In this document: positions 9,901 to 17,379 of the stretch, in pieces
Layout: the number at the start of each line of letters is the position of its first letter
Position numbering within the stretch: position 1 is the first letter of the stretch
Assembly (NCBI GenBank): GCA_050258555.1
Contig: JBLMZA010000020.1
Location: 1 to 64,000, forward strand
Source: CAISDA01 sp050258555
Lineage (GTDB): Bacteria > Bacteroidota > Ignavibacteria > UBA10030 > UBA8401
DNA: 64,000 nt
Reading direction: 5' to 3'
Program-made: the position numbers and the translations under genes
The notes under the pieces: generated by a model
Told to the model about the DNA's origin: nothing
The model's database searches: none
Seen by the model: only the letters and a program-made list of their open reading frames with translations

Positions 9901-10484
9901 TTCAGGTGCGTATCCTCAAACAGCTCGTGAAACGGCTTGAAGGCGGGATTGAAGTTTGCGAAATACAGCAGCATCATCTCTTCCAGCGTGATCTCCTTGT
10001 GCGAGCGTCCCTCGGTCGCGCCTTCGAAATACTCATCGATTGTTTCGGCGTTCGTATAGACCGACGTGGGCGGAAAGGTCGCAAGGAATGACTTCAATGT
10101 GCGCTCCAGCGCATCCGGCTGCACGATGTCGGCAAGATAATGATAGGCGCGCTCGAACACGCCCGGATTTATCGTCTCCTCGTACAGGCGCATGACGTAA
10201 TGGTTGATCTCGTCGATCAGTCCCATGGCGTTCAGATGCCCCGTTCTGACAAACAGCGAGGGCTCGGCCTTGGCGCCGCGCACGTCGTTCATCTTCTGGG
10301 CGAAGAGACGGACGGCGTAGAAGTCTGTGAAGATGACGTTGCCGTTCGAGGAGAACAGCGGAGTCTCCACGGAATATTTTTGCCGTGCATCGGAACGGAT
10401 ATGAAATTCGAAGCACGGGACAGGACAGCGCCGGGCTGACGGTCCTGGGTGAAAATTCAGCAAAGAGATCCGAAGTCTTGTCAT
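6903..10484 (-). CDS. Very large GH13 alpha-amylase-family protein
   Basis: About 1193 residues, roughly twice an ordinary amylase. A GH13 barrel sits in the middle: region I GDMVPNHMG (about 431-439), nucleophile in IIRFDAAMT (Asp about 552), acid/base in LLLAEAFWLMEG (Glu about 617), and a degenerate region IV FMSNPDEE in place of NHD. About 290 residues precede the barrel and over 300 follow it, neither with a domain I recognise. It probably acts on an alpha-glucan; no signal peptide is seen. The start is uncertain: ATG 10484 has no Shine-Dalgarno, and TTG 10514 is also in frame. Conserved-looking sequence begins near CFEFHIRSDAR. Confidence 0.85.
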   Translation of the reverse strand: MTRLRISLLNFHPGPSARRCPVPCFEFHIRSDARQKYSVETPLFSSNGNVIFTDFYAVRLFAQKMNDVRGAKAEPSLFVRTGHLNAMGLIDEINHYVMRLYEETINPGVFERAYHYLADIVQPDALERTLKSFLATFPPTSVYTNAETIDEYFEGATEGRSHKEITLEEMMLLYFANFNPAFKPFHELFEDTHLKSETSYLLVIATLEQFFRKEKPFGPDNQFIFDLLKAPILAHPDSLEAQLQFIKSKWGMQLAKLLEKISGSAQLIEEEGRYLWNQSHRGGTPGVDTFVPDYAELRRRMQMGGEYTQVEYERFTSDIEWMPNVVILAKNTYVWLSQLSKKYGRSITRLDQIPDEELDQLARWNFTGLWLIGVWERSHASQRIKQITGNPEAVPSAYSLYDYEIAQALGGEDAFRNLSARAWAHGIRLAGDMVPNHMGIFSKWVVEHPDYFIQLPHSPYPNYRFTGPDLSEDPSIELRIEDGYWSRTDAAVVFERRDRRDGSVRYIYHGNDGTNMPWNDTAQLNMVRQEVREAVIQEIFHVARKFSIIRFDAAMTLAKKHFQRLWYPLPGVGGGIPSRNDYPMSNDEFHELFPNEFWREVVDRINSEMPHTLLLAEAFWLMEGYFVRTLGMHRVYNSAFMHMLMKEENSKFRMLIKNTLEFNPEILKRYVNFMSNPDEETAVAQFGKDDKYFGVALMMVTLPGLPMFAHGQIEGFTEKYGMEYQKAYYDEYPDVYLVRRHEHEIFPIMRKRHLFSQVTHFQLYDFYDVHGHVNENVFAFSNMAGTERAVILYHNRYQETSGWIRLALPKNETGESSGQTTMKSLGDSLSINGSENMFYIFRDYKSSLEFIRSGRELHEKGLYTQLRAFEYSIFLDFQEVYDASGEYERVAAYLGGRGTTNMQSALKEMKLQPVSEAVNVLASKDFTAAMKRTSLGKEGTPEERIILEHFCDDAYARAVQEAAAFLNIETGGEGARKNLAEFRRAVRAAAESIAKMSKKKPARAEATPMKKMFLLSEKDHQQEAFIIGTFVLLLEEWNSIASQQADAKRAETVWTLLDAERLFTHAIEKRTRKSGEAQEDALLVRIIARFALRFWDEKEASILTLQQIFDDYAAADYLQVHQYAEKWYFNKERFEEFLDWMFTITAVRLARAGTLAEEGLEACGRQIWEAKRRAEASGYQVELVKEYQEEEKI

Positions 10485-10569
10485 TGTCAGAGTGAGATTT
10501 AATGCACCGCACAATGCCGCATGAATGTAGATAATGATACAGAATTCTTCACTCTTCTACAAACAATAA

Positions 10570-10598
10570 TTGACATTCCAATAATTCCTTCGTATATT
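10570..10598 (+). promoter_or_regulatory. Promoter of tRNA-Ala
   Basis: TTGACA at 10570-10575, 17-bp spacer, TATATT at 10593-10598. The tRNA begins 14 bp after the -10 box. Confidence 0.85.
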
Positions 10599-10612
10599 AG
10601 AACATCTTCAAC

Positions 10613-10685
<73 letters not shown>

Positions 10686-10695
10686 CAGAATATCG

Positions 10696-10766
10696 AAGGT
10701 TCTTTATCATTTTCCTTTTGTACAGTGCGTTAAAGAACTGTCGGGGAAACGATAAAGAACCTTTTT
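10696..10766 (+). terminator. Possible long-loop terminator after tRNA-Ala
   Basis: AAGGTTCTTTATC (10696-10708) is the exact reverse complement of GATAAAGAACCTT (10751-10763), which ends in a T run. The 42-base loop is unusually long, so this may be a processing or termination element. Confidence 0.5.
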
Positions 10767-10842
10767 CGTTTCCTCCTGCCCCATCTCCGGAAGGCACCAT
10801 CCGATATTTCCCTGTTTTCACAATTTTGAATCAGGACCGCCA

Positions 10843-11913
10843 ATGATCAGAAAACGCAGGAAGTTCGGGCTCTATGCCTTCTGCACGAGCCTGTCCGTCA
10901 TCGCGCTTCTTGTGATGCTCGATGTCCGTGTCGATCTGCGCATCGGCACGGTCTTCAGGGTGTTCCCGGCGCAGCAATGGGTGCTCGCAAAGGGCTCGGA
11001 AGCGCAGATCACCTCGAGTATCAGGGACTACCGCTCGGCGGTGTCGAACAATATCTCCGTCATACAGTTCGAGCGCGGCGAGTCCATGAACTTCCATCTC
11101 TCTCCCTCGGTCATGTCCCGATCGCAGCTTTCAGACAGCGATACGGTCGCCGTCCTCTCGTCCAGCCGGCTGCAGGAACGTCTCATCGGTCTGCGCGGCG
11201 ATCTGCAGATCGCGAAGGCCAATCTCGCGGCGCGCAGCGCGGGTGAAAAGCGCCCGCTCATCGATCAGTACCGCAGACAAGTGGAGTATTCCGCCGCAAA
11301 GATCGCGGAAAAGAGGATCCCGTACGCGCGGCAGGCGGAGCTCTTCAAGCGCGGATATGTGTCGAAAGAGGAGTACGAACTGGCGCAGGCGGAACTCCGC
11401 GCGGCCGAGCTCGAGCACGAAATCGACAAGGCGCAGCTGTCGGTTTTTGAAAGCGGCAGCAAGGACGAGGATCTGCAGGTGCTCCGCATGACGATCGATA
11501 CGCGGCTGCGCGAAATCGATGCGCTCGAAGCGCGCCTGCGCGAGTATGTGCTCCGCTCCCCCGTTTCAGGCGAGATCATCAGGAATTATTCGACGGATAC
11601 GCTGCTCATCGTGAACAATACCTCGTGCCTGATATTCAGCGCCCCAGTGCGCTACGAGAAAGCGCAGTATCTGTCCGAAGGCAGCCGCGTGGAGATCCGT
11701 CTGAAGAACTTTTCGCAGCCCCTTCAGGGCACGCTGATTTCGATCTCGAAGGAGGCGGAAACCATCAACGGCGTGCAGATCCTGCCGGTGCGCATCTGCG
11801 TGGACAAGCCGTCCATGCGCATCGTTCCGGGACTCACGATGCCCGGCGATATCGTGCCGGCGCGCATCACGCTGCTGGAATATGTCTATTCGCTGTTCGA
11901 TGCGCAACCCTGA
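10843..11913 (+). CDS. HlyD-like membrane-anchored periplasmic adaptor
   Basis: 356 residues. One N-terminal membrane helix (about 9-27), then a split barrel-sandwich/lipoyl-like half, a long charged coiled coil (about 120-245), the second lipoyl half with LRSPVSGEIIR, and a beta-barrel ending GLTMPGDIVPARI. This is the architecture of membrane fusion proteins that bridge the inner membrane and periplasm. No ABC or RND transporter is next to it. Instead it lies 12 bp before a VTC-domain polymerase and is cotranscribed with a DUF4956 membrane protein, which suggests a partner role in that system. Start ATG has AGGA upstream. Confidence 0.82.
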   Translation: MIRKRRKFGLYAFCTSLSVIALLVMLDVRVDLRIGTVFRVFPAQQWVLAKGSEAQITSSIRDYRSAVSNNISVIQFERGESMNFHLSPSVMSRSQLSDSDTVAVLSSSRLQERLIGLRGDLQIAKANLAARSAGEKRPLIDQYRRQVEYSAAKIAEKRIPYARQAELFKRGYVSKEEYELAQAELRAAELEHEIDKAQLSVFESGSKDEDLQVLRMTIDTRLREIDALEARLREYVLRSPVSGEIIRNYSTDTLLIVNNTSCLIFSAPVRYEKAQYLSEGSRVEIRLKNFSQPLQGTLISISKEAETINGVQILPVRICVDKPSMRIVPGLTMPGDIVPARITLLEYVYSLFDAQP

Positions 11914-11925
11914 CCGAGGCCGCTT

Positions 11926-12675
11926 ATGATGAAGAATCGGCTCGAATATAAATATATCGTCCCGGTCACGTCGATGGACAGGCTTCGGACGGACCTGCTC
12001 CGTTATCTCAATCCGGACAGTTTCGCGGCGCTGCGGCCCGGCTATGAATATACGGTCCGGAGCGTCTACCTGGACAGCAGCGACTACAAATGCTTTTACG
12101 AAAAGCTCGACGGACTCCACGAGCGCAAAAAGTTCAGGATACGGGGCTACAACACATGCACCGAACGCTCGCAGATCTTTTTCGAGATCAAGCAGAAACA
12201 CGACAACTTCATTTCAAAATCGCGCGCAAAGACGTCGTTCTCGCATCTCAGTGACGTCTTGGCCGGCTGCGATGCGAGCCCGCTGTTCGACGCCCGCGAC
12301 ATGACCGATTACGGAAAATTCTTTTTCAACTATCACCGCCTGCGCCTCGAGCCGAAGGCGCTCATCGTGTACGACCGCGAGGCATACGAATGCAAGTTCG
12401 GGTCGCAGCTGCGCATCACGTTCGATAAATACATGCGCAGCAAGGCAGTCAGCGATGCTTCGCAGATGTACGAGGAAAACGGTCTGAGGCAGATCTATGT
12501 CCGCGAATTCGTTCTCGAAGTGAAGTTCTTCCAGGTGCTGCCGCAGTGGATTAAAACGGTGCTCGAGAAATACGATCTGACGCGTCTTGCCGCATCAAAA
12601 TATGCATCCTCCATCGATGCGCAGCAGCCGGCATCCGTCCGATTCAACCGGTACACACGCCCGATCTGCAATTAA
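11926..12675 (+). CDS. VTC-domain polyphosphate polymerase
   Basis: 249 residues covering a single VTC catalytic domain, the tunnel-shaped triphosphate-type fold that in yeast Vtc4 polymerises ATP gamma-phosphate into polyphosphate. Expected charged tunnel residues are present: K9 in EYKYIV, R71 and R73 in FRIRGY, E87/K89 in FFEIKQK, R151 in YDREAYE, E198/K200 in LEVKFF and K225 in ASKYASS. It is soluble, so membrane association would need the flanking HlyD-like and DUF4956 proteins. Function as a polymerase is inferred from fold and residues. Confidence 0.88.
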   Translation: MMKNRLEYKYIVPVTSMDRLRTDLLRYLNPDSFAALRPGYEYTVRSVYLDSSDYKCFYEKLDGLHERKKFRIRGYNTCTERSQIFFEIKQKHDNFISKSRAKTSFSHLSDVLAGCDASPLFDARDMTDYGKFFFNYHRLRLEPKALIVYDREAYECKFGSQLRITFDKYMRSKAVSDASQMYEENGLRQIYVREFVLEVKFFQVLPQWIKTVLEKYDLTRLAASKYASSIDAQQPASVRFNRYTRPICN

Positions 12676-12686
12676 AGGAAAACCAC

Positions 12687-13352
12687 ATGTACAGTCTTCA
12701 AGGCATCGACATATTTTCCCCAGCGCTTCCGGAGATCATCATCGGTCTCGTGCTCTGCCTGTGCTGCAGCTATCTCATCACGGTCGTCTACCGGTACACA
12801 TACCGAGGCGCAGGGTATTCGAACGGATTCATCACATCGATCATCGCGCTTTCGCTTATCACGTCGCTTGTGATCATGGTGATCGGCAACAATCTTGCCC
12901 GCGCATTCGGGCTTGTCGGAGCGCTGTCCATCATCCGCTTCCGGACCGCGGTGAAGGATACGATCGACATTGTCTACATCTTCTTTGCGCTCGCCATCGG
13001 CATGGCAGCCGGCGTGGGATATTTCAAGCTTGCGGTCGTGGGCACCGGCTTCATTTCCCTCGTATTGATCGGCGCGGCCAAGCAGAATCTTTCCATATTC
13101 CGAGGCGAGCAGTTCCTGCTGCAGCTCCAGGTGACCGGGGGCGATGTGGCCGGAGTGAAGGCGCTCATGATGGAATATTGCTCCTCGTTCGAGCTCATCA
13201 ACGTGAAAAGCGGCGGCAACGGCGCGGCCGAAGAGTTTTCCTACTACGTCAATCTGAAACGGAAAAAGGAATATCTGGAGTTCGTGAGGGACCTGAAGGC
13301 GGCGCAGGGCGTCCAGGCGATCAACCTTTTCCGCGATGAAGAGCACGTTTGA
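12687..13352 (+). CDS. DUF4956 membrane protein
   Basis: 221 residues. Four predicted helices (about 16-35, 48-68, 93-112, 114-131), with the family hallmark GALSIIRFRTAVKDT at 78-92 between helices 2 and 3, and a soluble, probably cytoplasmic, C-terminal 90 residues. DUF4956 proteins commonly sit beside VTC-domain genes; their function is unknown. Here it is 12 bp after the VTC gene with AAAGGA before its ATG, so the two are almost certainly coexpressed. A role as channel or anchor for the polymerase product is inference. Confidence 0.88.
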   Translation: MYSLQGIDIFSPALPEIIIGLVLCLCCSYLITVVYRYTYRGAGYSNGFITSIIALSLITSLVIMVIGNNLARAFGLVGALSIIRFRTAVKDTIDIVYIFFALAIGMAAGVGYFKLAVVGTGFISLVLIGAAKQNLSIFRGEQFLLQLQVTGGDVAGVKALMMEYCSSFELINVKSGGNGAAEEFSYYVNLKRKKEYLEFVRDLKAAQGVQAINLFRDEEHV

Positions 13353-13383
13353 CGACGATCTTCGCACTCCTAAAGGCCATCCT

Positions 13384-14610
13384 TTAAAAACTATAGCCGC
13401 GCTCGCCATGCTGGCTGAGATCGAGCCCTTCCCGCTCGTGGTGCTCGGGCACCCGCACTCCCATCAGCCGGTTGAGCGCCTTCAGGATGATCCATGTCAT
13501 GATAAATGCGTAGAGCATGACGATGCCGGAACTCAGAACCTGCGCCCACAGGAGTGACGCATTGCCCGCAAGCAAACCGTTTGCACCGCCGGAATTGACC
13601 AGCGTCGTGGCGAAGATGCCCGTTGCCAGCGCTCCGAAGAGTCCTCCCACTCCATGAACGCCCACGGCATCGAGCGAATCGTCATAACCGAACCGCATCT
13701 TGAACGTGATGCCGATATAGCATGCTGCTCCCGCTCCCAGACCGATCGTCAATGCGGCAAGCGGGGTTACGAAGCCCGAGGCGGGCGTGATGGCCACCAA
13801 TCCCGCCACTGCGCCGGATGCCGCGCCGAGGACGGTCGGCTTTCCCCGGTGGATCCATTCGATCGTCAGCCAGGAGATCACGGCAGAGGCGGCGGCGATG
13901 TGCGTAACGGTGAATGCCGTCGATGCCAGAGCACCGGAGGCGATGGCGCTTCCGCCGTTGAATCCGAACCATCCGAACCACAGCAGCGCCGCTCCGAGCA
14001 ATGTCAGCGTGAGGTTGTGCGGCGCCATCTGGTCCTGACCGTGACCACGGCGGCTTCCGATCACCAGTGCGGCAGCAAGAGCTGAAACACCTGACGTGAT
14101 GTGTATGACGAGGCCCCCGGCAAAATCCAGCGCACCGAGCGAGCGCAGCCATCCGCCCGATGCCCAGACCCAATGCGCCACAGGGTCGTAGACAAGCGTC
14201 GTCCACAGAAGCGTGAATACAATGTATGTGCTGAACTTGAAGCGTTCCGCGAATGCTCCGGAGATCAGCGCGGGCGTGATCACTGCAAACATCATCTGGA
14301 ACATCATGAATGTCTGATGCGGGATCGTCGGCGCATACGACGGATTGGGAGCCGCGCCCACGCCCTGAAGCCCCGCCCATTCGAGTCCGCCGATGATGCC
14401 GTGCAATGAAGGACCGAATGAAAGTGAATACCCGAAGAGAACCCATTGTACAGTGACAAGCCCCAGCGCGATGAAACTCTGCATGATCGTTCCGAGAACG
14501 TTTTTCTGCCGCACCATGCCGCCATAAAACAAAGCAAGCGCCGGTGTCATCAGCATCACCAATGCCGTAGATATCAGCATCCATGTGGTATCGCCGGTGT
14601 CGATCGTCAT
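13384..14610 (-). CDS. amt: Ammonium transporter
   Basis: 408 residues, polytopic. The pore twin-histidines are H170 (GGLVIHITSG) and H319 (DAVGVHGVGG), with the conserved Asp at 162, and the C-terminal regulatory tail reads EGLDLSQHGERGYSF. It conducts ammonia/ammonium across the inner membrane. Start ATG 14610 has GAAGGG upstream; a longer frame would add unlikely sequence from the AT-rich leader. No PII gene (glnK) lies in the window, although this tail is where PII usually docks. Confidence 0.96.
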   Translation of the reverse strand: MTIDTGDTTWMLISTALVMLMTPALALFYGGMVRQKNVLGTIMQSFIALGLVTVQWVLFGYSLSFGPSLHGIIGGLEWAGLQGVGAAPNPSYAPTIPHQTFMMFQMMFAVITPALISGAFAERFKFSTYIVFTLLWTTLVYDPVAHWVWASGGWLRSLGALDFAGGLVIHITSGVSALAAALVIGSRRGHGQDQMAPHNLTLTLLGAALLWFGWFGFNGGSAIASGALASTAFTVTHIAAASAVISWLTIEWIHRGKPTVLGAASGAVAGLVAITPASGFVTPLAALTIGLGAGAACYIGITFKMRFGYDDSLDAVGVHGVGGLFGALATGIFATTLVNSGGANGLLAGNASLLWAQVLSSGIVMLYAFIMTWIILKALNRLMGVRVPEHHEREGLDLSQHGERGYSF

Positions 14611-14645
14611 GATGATTGTCCCTTCCCGTATTAATATTATTATGC

Positions 14646-14666
14646 GTAAACCACAATATGGTTTAC
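14646..14666. promoter_or_regulatory. Palindrome in the amt promoter region
   Basis: GTAAACCA and TGGTTTAC form a perfect 8-bp inverted repeat around CAATA, 36 bp upstream of the amt start, inside an AT-rich block (14630-14702) that also holds near-repeats of TATTAATATTA. This looks like an operator for a dimeric regulator; the regulator is not identified. Confidence 0.5.
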
Positions 14667-14712
14667 TTATTAATATAATCAACAATATTAATATTAATAA
14701 TCAAGGGATTTG

Positions 14713-15165
14713 TCAGGAGCGGTCGAGCATCTGCCTGACCTTCAGCAGCATATCTTTCGGCGTGTAGGGTTTCTGAATGTATGAAATTGCGTCGGAATGG
14801 GCGGCGGATGTATTGAGGGCGGGATCGAAAAAGCCGCTGATAAGCAGAACGCGGACTGAGGGCGAAAGCTCTTTCATTTTTGAGAAAGCCGCATAGCCGT
14901 TCATGCGGGGCAGACCGACATCGCACACGACAAGATCGATCCGATCTTTGTGCCGGGCGAACTGCTCGACTCCCTCCTGCCCGTCGCAGGCTTCATAGAC
15001 GCGGTATCCTTTTGAGATCAACAGCGCTGAAAGCAGCTCCCGCAGTTCCTTCTCGTCTTCGACGATGAGAATTGTCTCATTGCCGTCGAAGACTTCATTG
15101 TTATACTGATTGACCGCATTGGTCCCCGTGTGAACAATCGTGGTTGAGTCGGCAGCCTTTCTCAT
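14713..15165 (-). CDS. Single-domain response regulator (receiver only)
   Basis: 150 residues: about 28 residues of linker and one receiver domain. Acidic pair E36-D37 (VEDE), phospho-acceptor D82 (VVCDVGLP), switch Ser in LLISGF and the conserved Lys in IQKPYT. There is no output domain, so it would act by protein contact or phosphotransfer. It is similar in style to the C-terminal receiver of the hybrid kinase at 35052-37754. It lies just upstream of amt on the same strand; a role in nitrogen control is only a guess from position. Confidence 0.9.
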   Translation of the reverse strand: MRKAADSTTIVHTGTNAVNQYNNEVFDGNETILIVEDEKELRELLSALLISKGYRVYEACDGQEGVEQFARHKDRIDLVVCDVGLPRMNGYAAFSKMKELSPSVRVLLISGFFDPALNTSAAHSDAISYIQKPYTPKDMLLKVRQMLDRS

Positions 15166-15229
15166 TATCCCCCTGTTAAAAATATGCCGTGTGAATGGAT
15201 GATTTTTCCATCAAGAGCGGATACTTTAA

Positions 15230-15279
15230 TGTATTAAAAATAAATGCTTCCGGTCAAGTCGATAATCGACCGGAAGCAT
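15230..15279 (-). terminator. Terminator after kdgK
   Basis: ATGCTTCCGGTC and GACCGGAAGCAT form a 12-bp stem (15244-15255 and 15268-15279); on the minus strand it is followed by a T-rich TTATTTTTAAT tract. Confidence 0.85.
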
Positions 15280-15300
15280 GCATTGAAAAACCCGACACTC

Positions 15301-16338
15301 TCAGCGTTCCACACGCCCCGAACCGCTCCCTTTTGCGAGCGCGTCGACTTCGGCGACGCTCACGTGATTGAAGTCGCCCGGAATGGTCTGTTTCAGGCAC
15401 GAGGCGGCAACGGCAAATTCGAGCGCCTCGCGGCTTGTCGGCTTCATCAGGAGGCCGTAAATGAGCCCGCCTGCAAACGAATCGCCTCCGCCCACGCGGT
15501 CCACGATTTGTATGTCGTACTGCTTCGACCGGTACGGTTCGGCGCAGTCTTTGTCGTCGATGAGCATCGCGCTCCATCCGTTGCGCGAGGCGGAGAAGCT
15601 TTCGCGAAGCGTGATCGCGACCGTCTTGAATCCGAATTTCTGCTTCAGCGATTTGGCAAGGGCGATATAGCCACCCTCGTCGATCGATGCCGATTCGACG
15701 TTCGTCTCTCCCGCCTTCATGCCGAGACATTTTTCGGCGTCTTCCTCATTCGAGATGCAGACGTCGACGTATTCCATGAGGGGGATCATCACCGATTGGG
15801 CTTCCTTCTCCGTCCAGAGCTTCTTGCGGTAATTGAGATCGGCGCTGATTGTGACGCCGAGTTTTTTCGCCGCAACGCAGGCTTCTTTCAGGTTCTCCTG
15901 AAGGCTCTTTCCGATGGCCGGAGTGATGCCGGTCCAGTGGAACCACCGGGCGCCCTGAAACACACGCTCCCAGTCGATCTCTCCCGGCTTGAGCTCGGAA
16001 ATGGAAGCATTGGAGCGGTCGTAGATGACTTTTGATGCCCGCTGGCTGGCTCCGGTTTCAAGGAAATAAATGCCGAGCCTGTCTCCGCCGCGGACGATGA
16101 ACTCCGTGTTGACGCCGTAGCGACGGAGTTCGTTCACCGCCGCTTCGCCGATCTCATGTTTGGGCAGCTTGGTGACGAAGCATCCTTCCAGTCCGAACTG
16201 CGCGAGGGACGCGGCGACGTTCGCTTCGCCTCCGCCGTAATTCACATCAAACTGCTGCGTCTGCACAAACCGGCTGAAACCGGGCGTGGACAGGCGCAGC
16301 ATGATTTCTCCGAATGTAACAATCCTGTGTTGTGCCAT
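15301..16338 (-). CDS. kdgK: 2-dehydro-3-deoxygluconokinase (PfkB family)
   Basis: Phosphorylates KDG to KDPG with ATP. 345 residues; N-terminal substrate motif NYGGGEANVA (33-42), ISADLNYR (164-171), and C-terminal GGGDSFAGG (283-291) with catalytic base D286 (family consensus GAGD, here GGGD). Its neighbours define the job: KDPG aldolase 33 bp upstream and KduD before that give a complete route from 5-keto-4-deoxyuronate to pyruvate and glyceraldehyde 3-phosphate. AGGA precedes the ATG. Confidence 0.92.
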   Translation of the reverse strand: MAQHRIVTFGEIMLRLSTPGFSRFVQTQQFDVNYGGGEANVAASLAQFGLEGCFVTKLPKHEIGEAAVNELRRYGVNTEFIVRGGDRLGIYFLETGASQRASKVIYDRSNASISELKPGEIDWERVFQGARWFHWTGITPAIGKSLQENLKEACVAAKKLGVTISADLNYRKKLWTEKEAQSVMIPLMEYVDVCISNEEDAEKCLGMKAGETNVESASIDEGGYIALAKSLKQKFGFKTVAITLRESFSASRNGWSAMLIDDKDCAEPYRSKQYDIQIVDRVGGGDSFAGGLIYGLLMKPTSREALEFAVAASCLKQTIPGDFNHVSVAEVDALAKGSGSGRVER

Positions 16339-16371
16339 GATGATTCCTGAATATAAATTGAGAAAGACAGA

Positions 16372-17331
16372 TCAGAGCTGAAGCAGATGGAGCGCGAAGC
16401 CTCCGATTTCCTGTTCGAGATACACCGAGGCGAGCTTGCCGTTCTTTTCATAGCGCGTCTCATGCCGTATCGCGTAGCCGCGGCGCTCCATGTACGCCAT
16501 CGCGCGCTCGATGAAGTTCGTGCCAATGGCGAGATGCCCGTGCGTGCCGAGGAATTTTTTCTTCATCACTTCAAACTGCATTCCCACGAAGTTTGACGAG
16601 GTGCCCTCCTTCACCGGCATGCCCGTGAGAGCGGCGAGTTCATTGGAAACAGCGAGGGCCTCCTCGGGCGTCTCCATGTTGAATCCCACATGCCTGAGCT
16701 GGAAGCCGAGCATCGTCTTCACCGCCTGTTCAGTGAGCAGGCGTATCTGCTCGAATTGTTTGGCTGAAATCATCTCTGTCTTCACCATCCAGCTTCCGCC
16801 GCAGGCAAGCACGCTCGGGAACATGAGATAGGAAAGAAGATTCTTCTCCTCGATGCCGCCGGTGGGAATGAATTTCACCTGCTTGTAGGGGGCGCTCATG
16901 GCCTTGAGAAACGGCAGTCCTCCCGCCTGCTCGGCCGGGAAGAATTTCACCACCTCGAGTCCGAAGCCGAGCGCCTGCTCCACTTCGGACGGTGTGGCCA
17001 CGCCGGGAGTGACGGGGATCCCGTTCGCCACGCAGTATTCGACGGTCTTCGGATTGAGTCCCGGCGAGATGATGTACTTCGCGCCGCAGTCGACGGCCGC
17101 CTTCACCTGGTCGACGGTGAGCACTGTGCCGGCCCCGAGCGCCATATCGGGGAATTTTTTTGCGATGCGCGAAATCGCATCCTTCGCGGCGGCTGTACGG
17201 AATGTCACTTCCGCGCACGGAAGTCCGCCGTCGATGAGCGCCTGTGCGAGCGGTTCCGCATCGTTCGCATCTTCGATTGCAATAACGGGCACAATACCGA
17301 GCAGCCCGATCTGTTTCAATACGTCATGCAT
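16372..17331 (-). CDS. eda: KDPG/KHG aldolase fused to a glyoxalase-like (VOC) domain
   Basis: Residues 1-210 are a class I KDPG aldolase: E41 and R45 in AEVTFRT, the SPGLNP loop (89-94) and Schiff-base K129 in VVKFFPAE. It cleaves KDPG to pyruvate and glyceraldehyde 3-phosphate. Residues about 212-319 add a second domain, starting LRHVGFNMETPEEA, that resembles half of a vicinal-oxygen-chelate fold; its function is unknown. 319 residues against the usual 210. Middle gene of the kduD-eda-kdgK operon. Confidence 0.88.
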   Translation of the reverse strand: MHDVLKQIGLLGIVPVIAIEDANDAEPLAQALIDGGLPCAEVTFRTAAAKDAISRIAKKFPDMALGAGTVLTVDQVKAAVDCGAKYIISPGLNPKTVEYCVANGIPVTPGVATPSEVEQALGFGLEVVKFFPAEQAGGLPFLKAMSAPYKQVKFIPTGGIEEKNLLSYLMFPSVLACGGSWMVKTEMISAKQFEQIRLLTEQAVKTMLGFQLRHVGFNMETPEEALAVSNELAALTGMPVKEGTSSNFVGMQFEVMKKKFLGTHGHLAIGTNFIERAMAYMERRGYAIRHETRYEKNGKLASVYLEQEIGGFALHLLQL

Positions 17332-17379
17332 AATATGCCGTGCCTTTGTCGTTGTGTTGTTGATCGTTCACCCGCGCCG

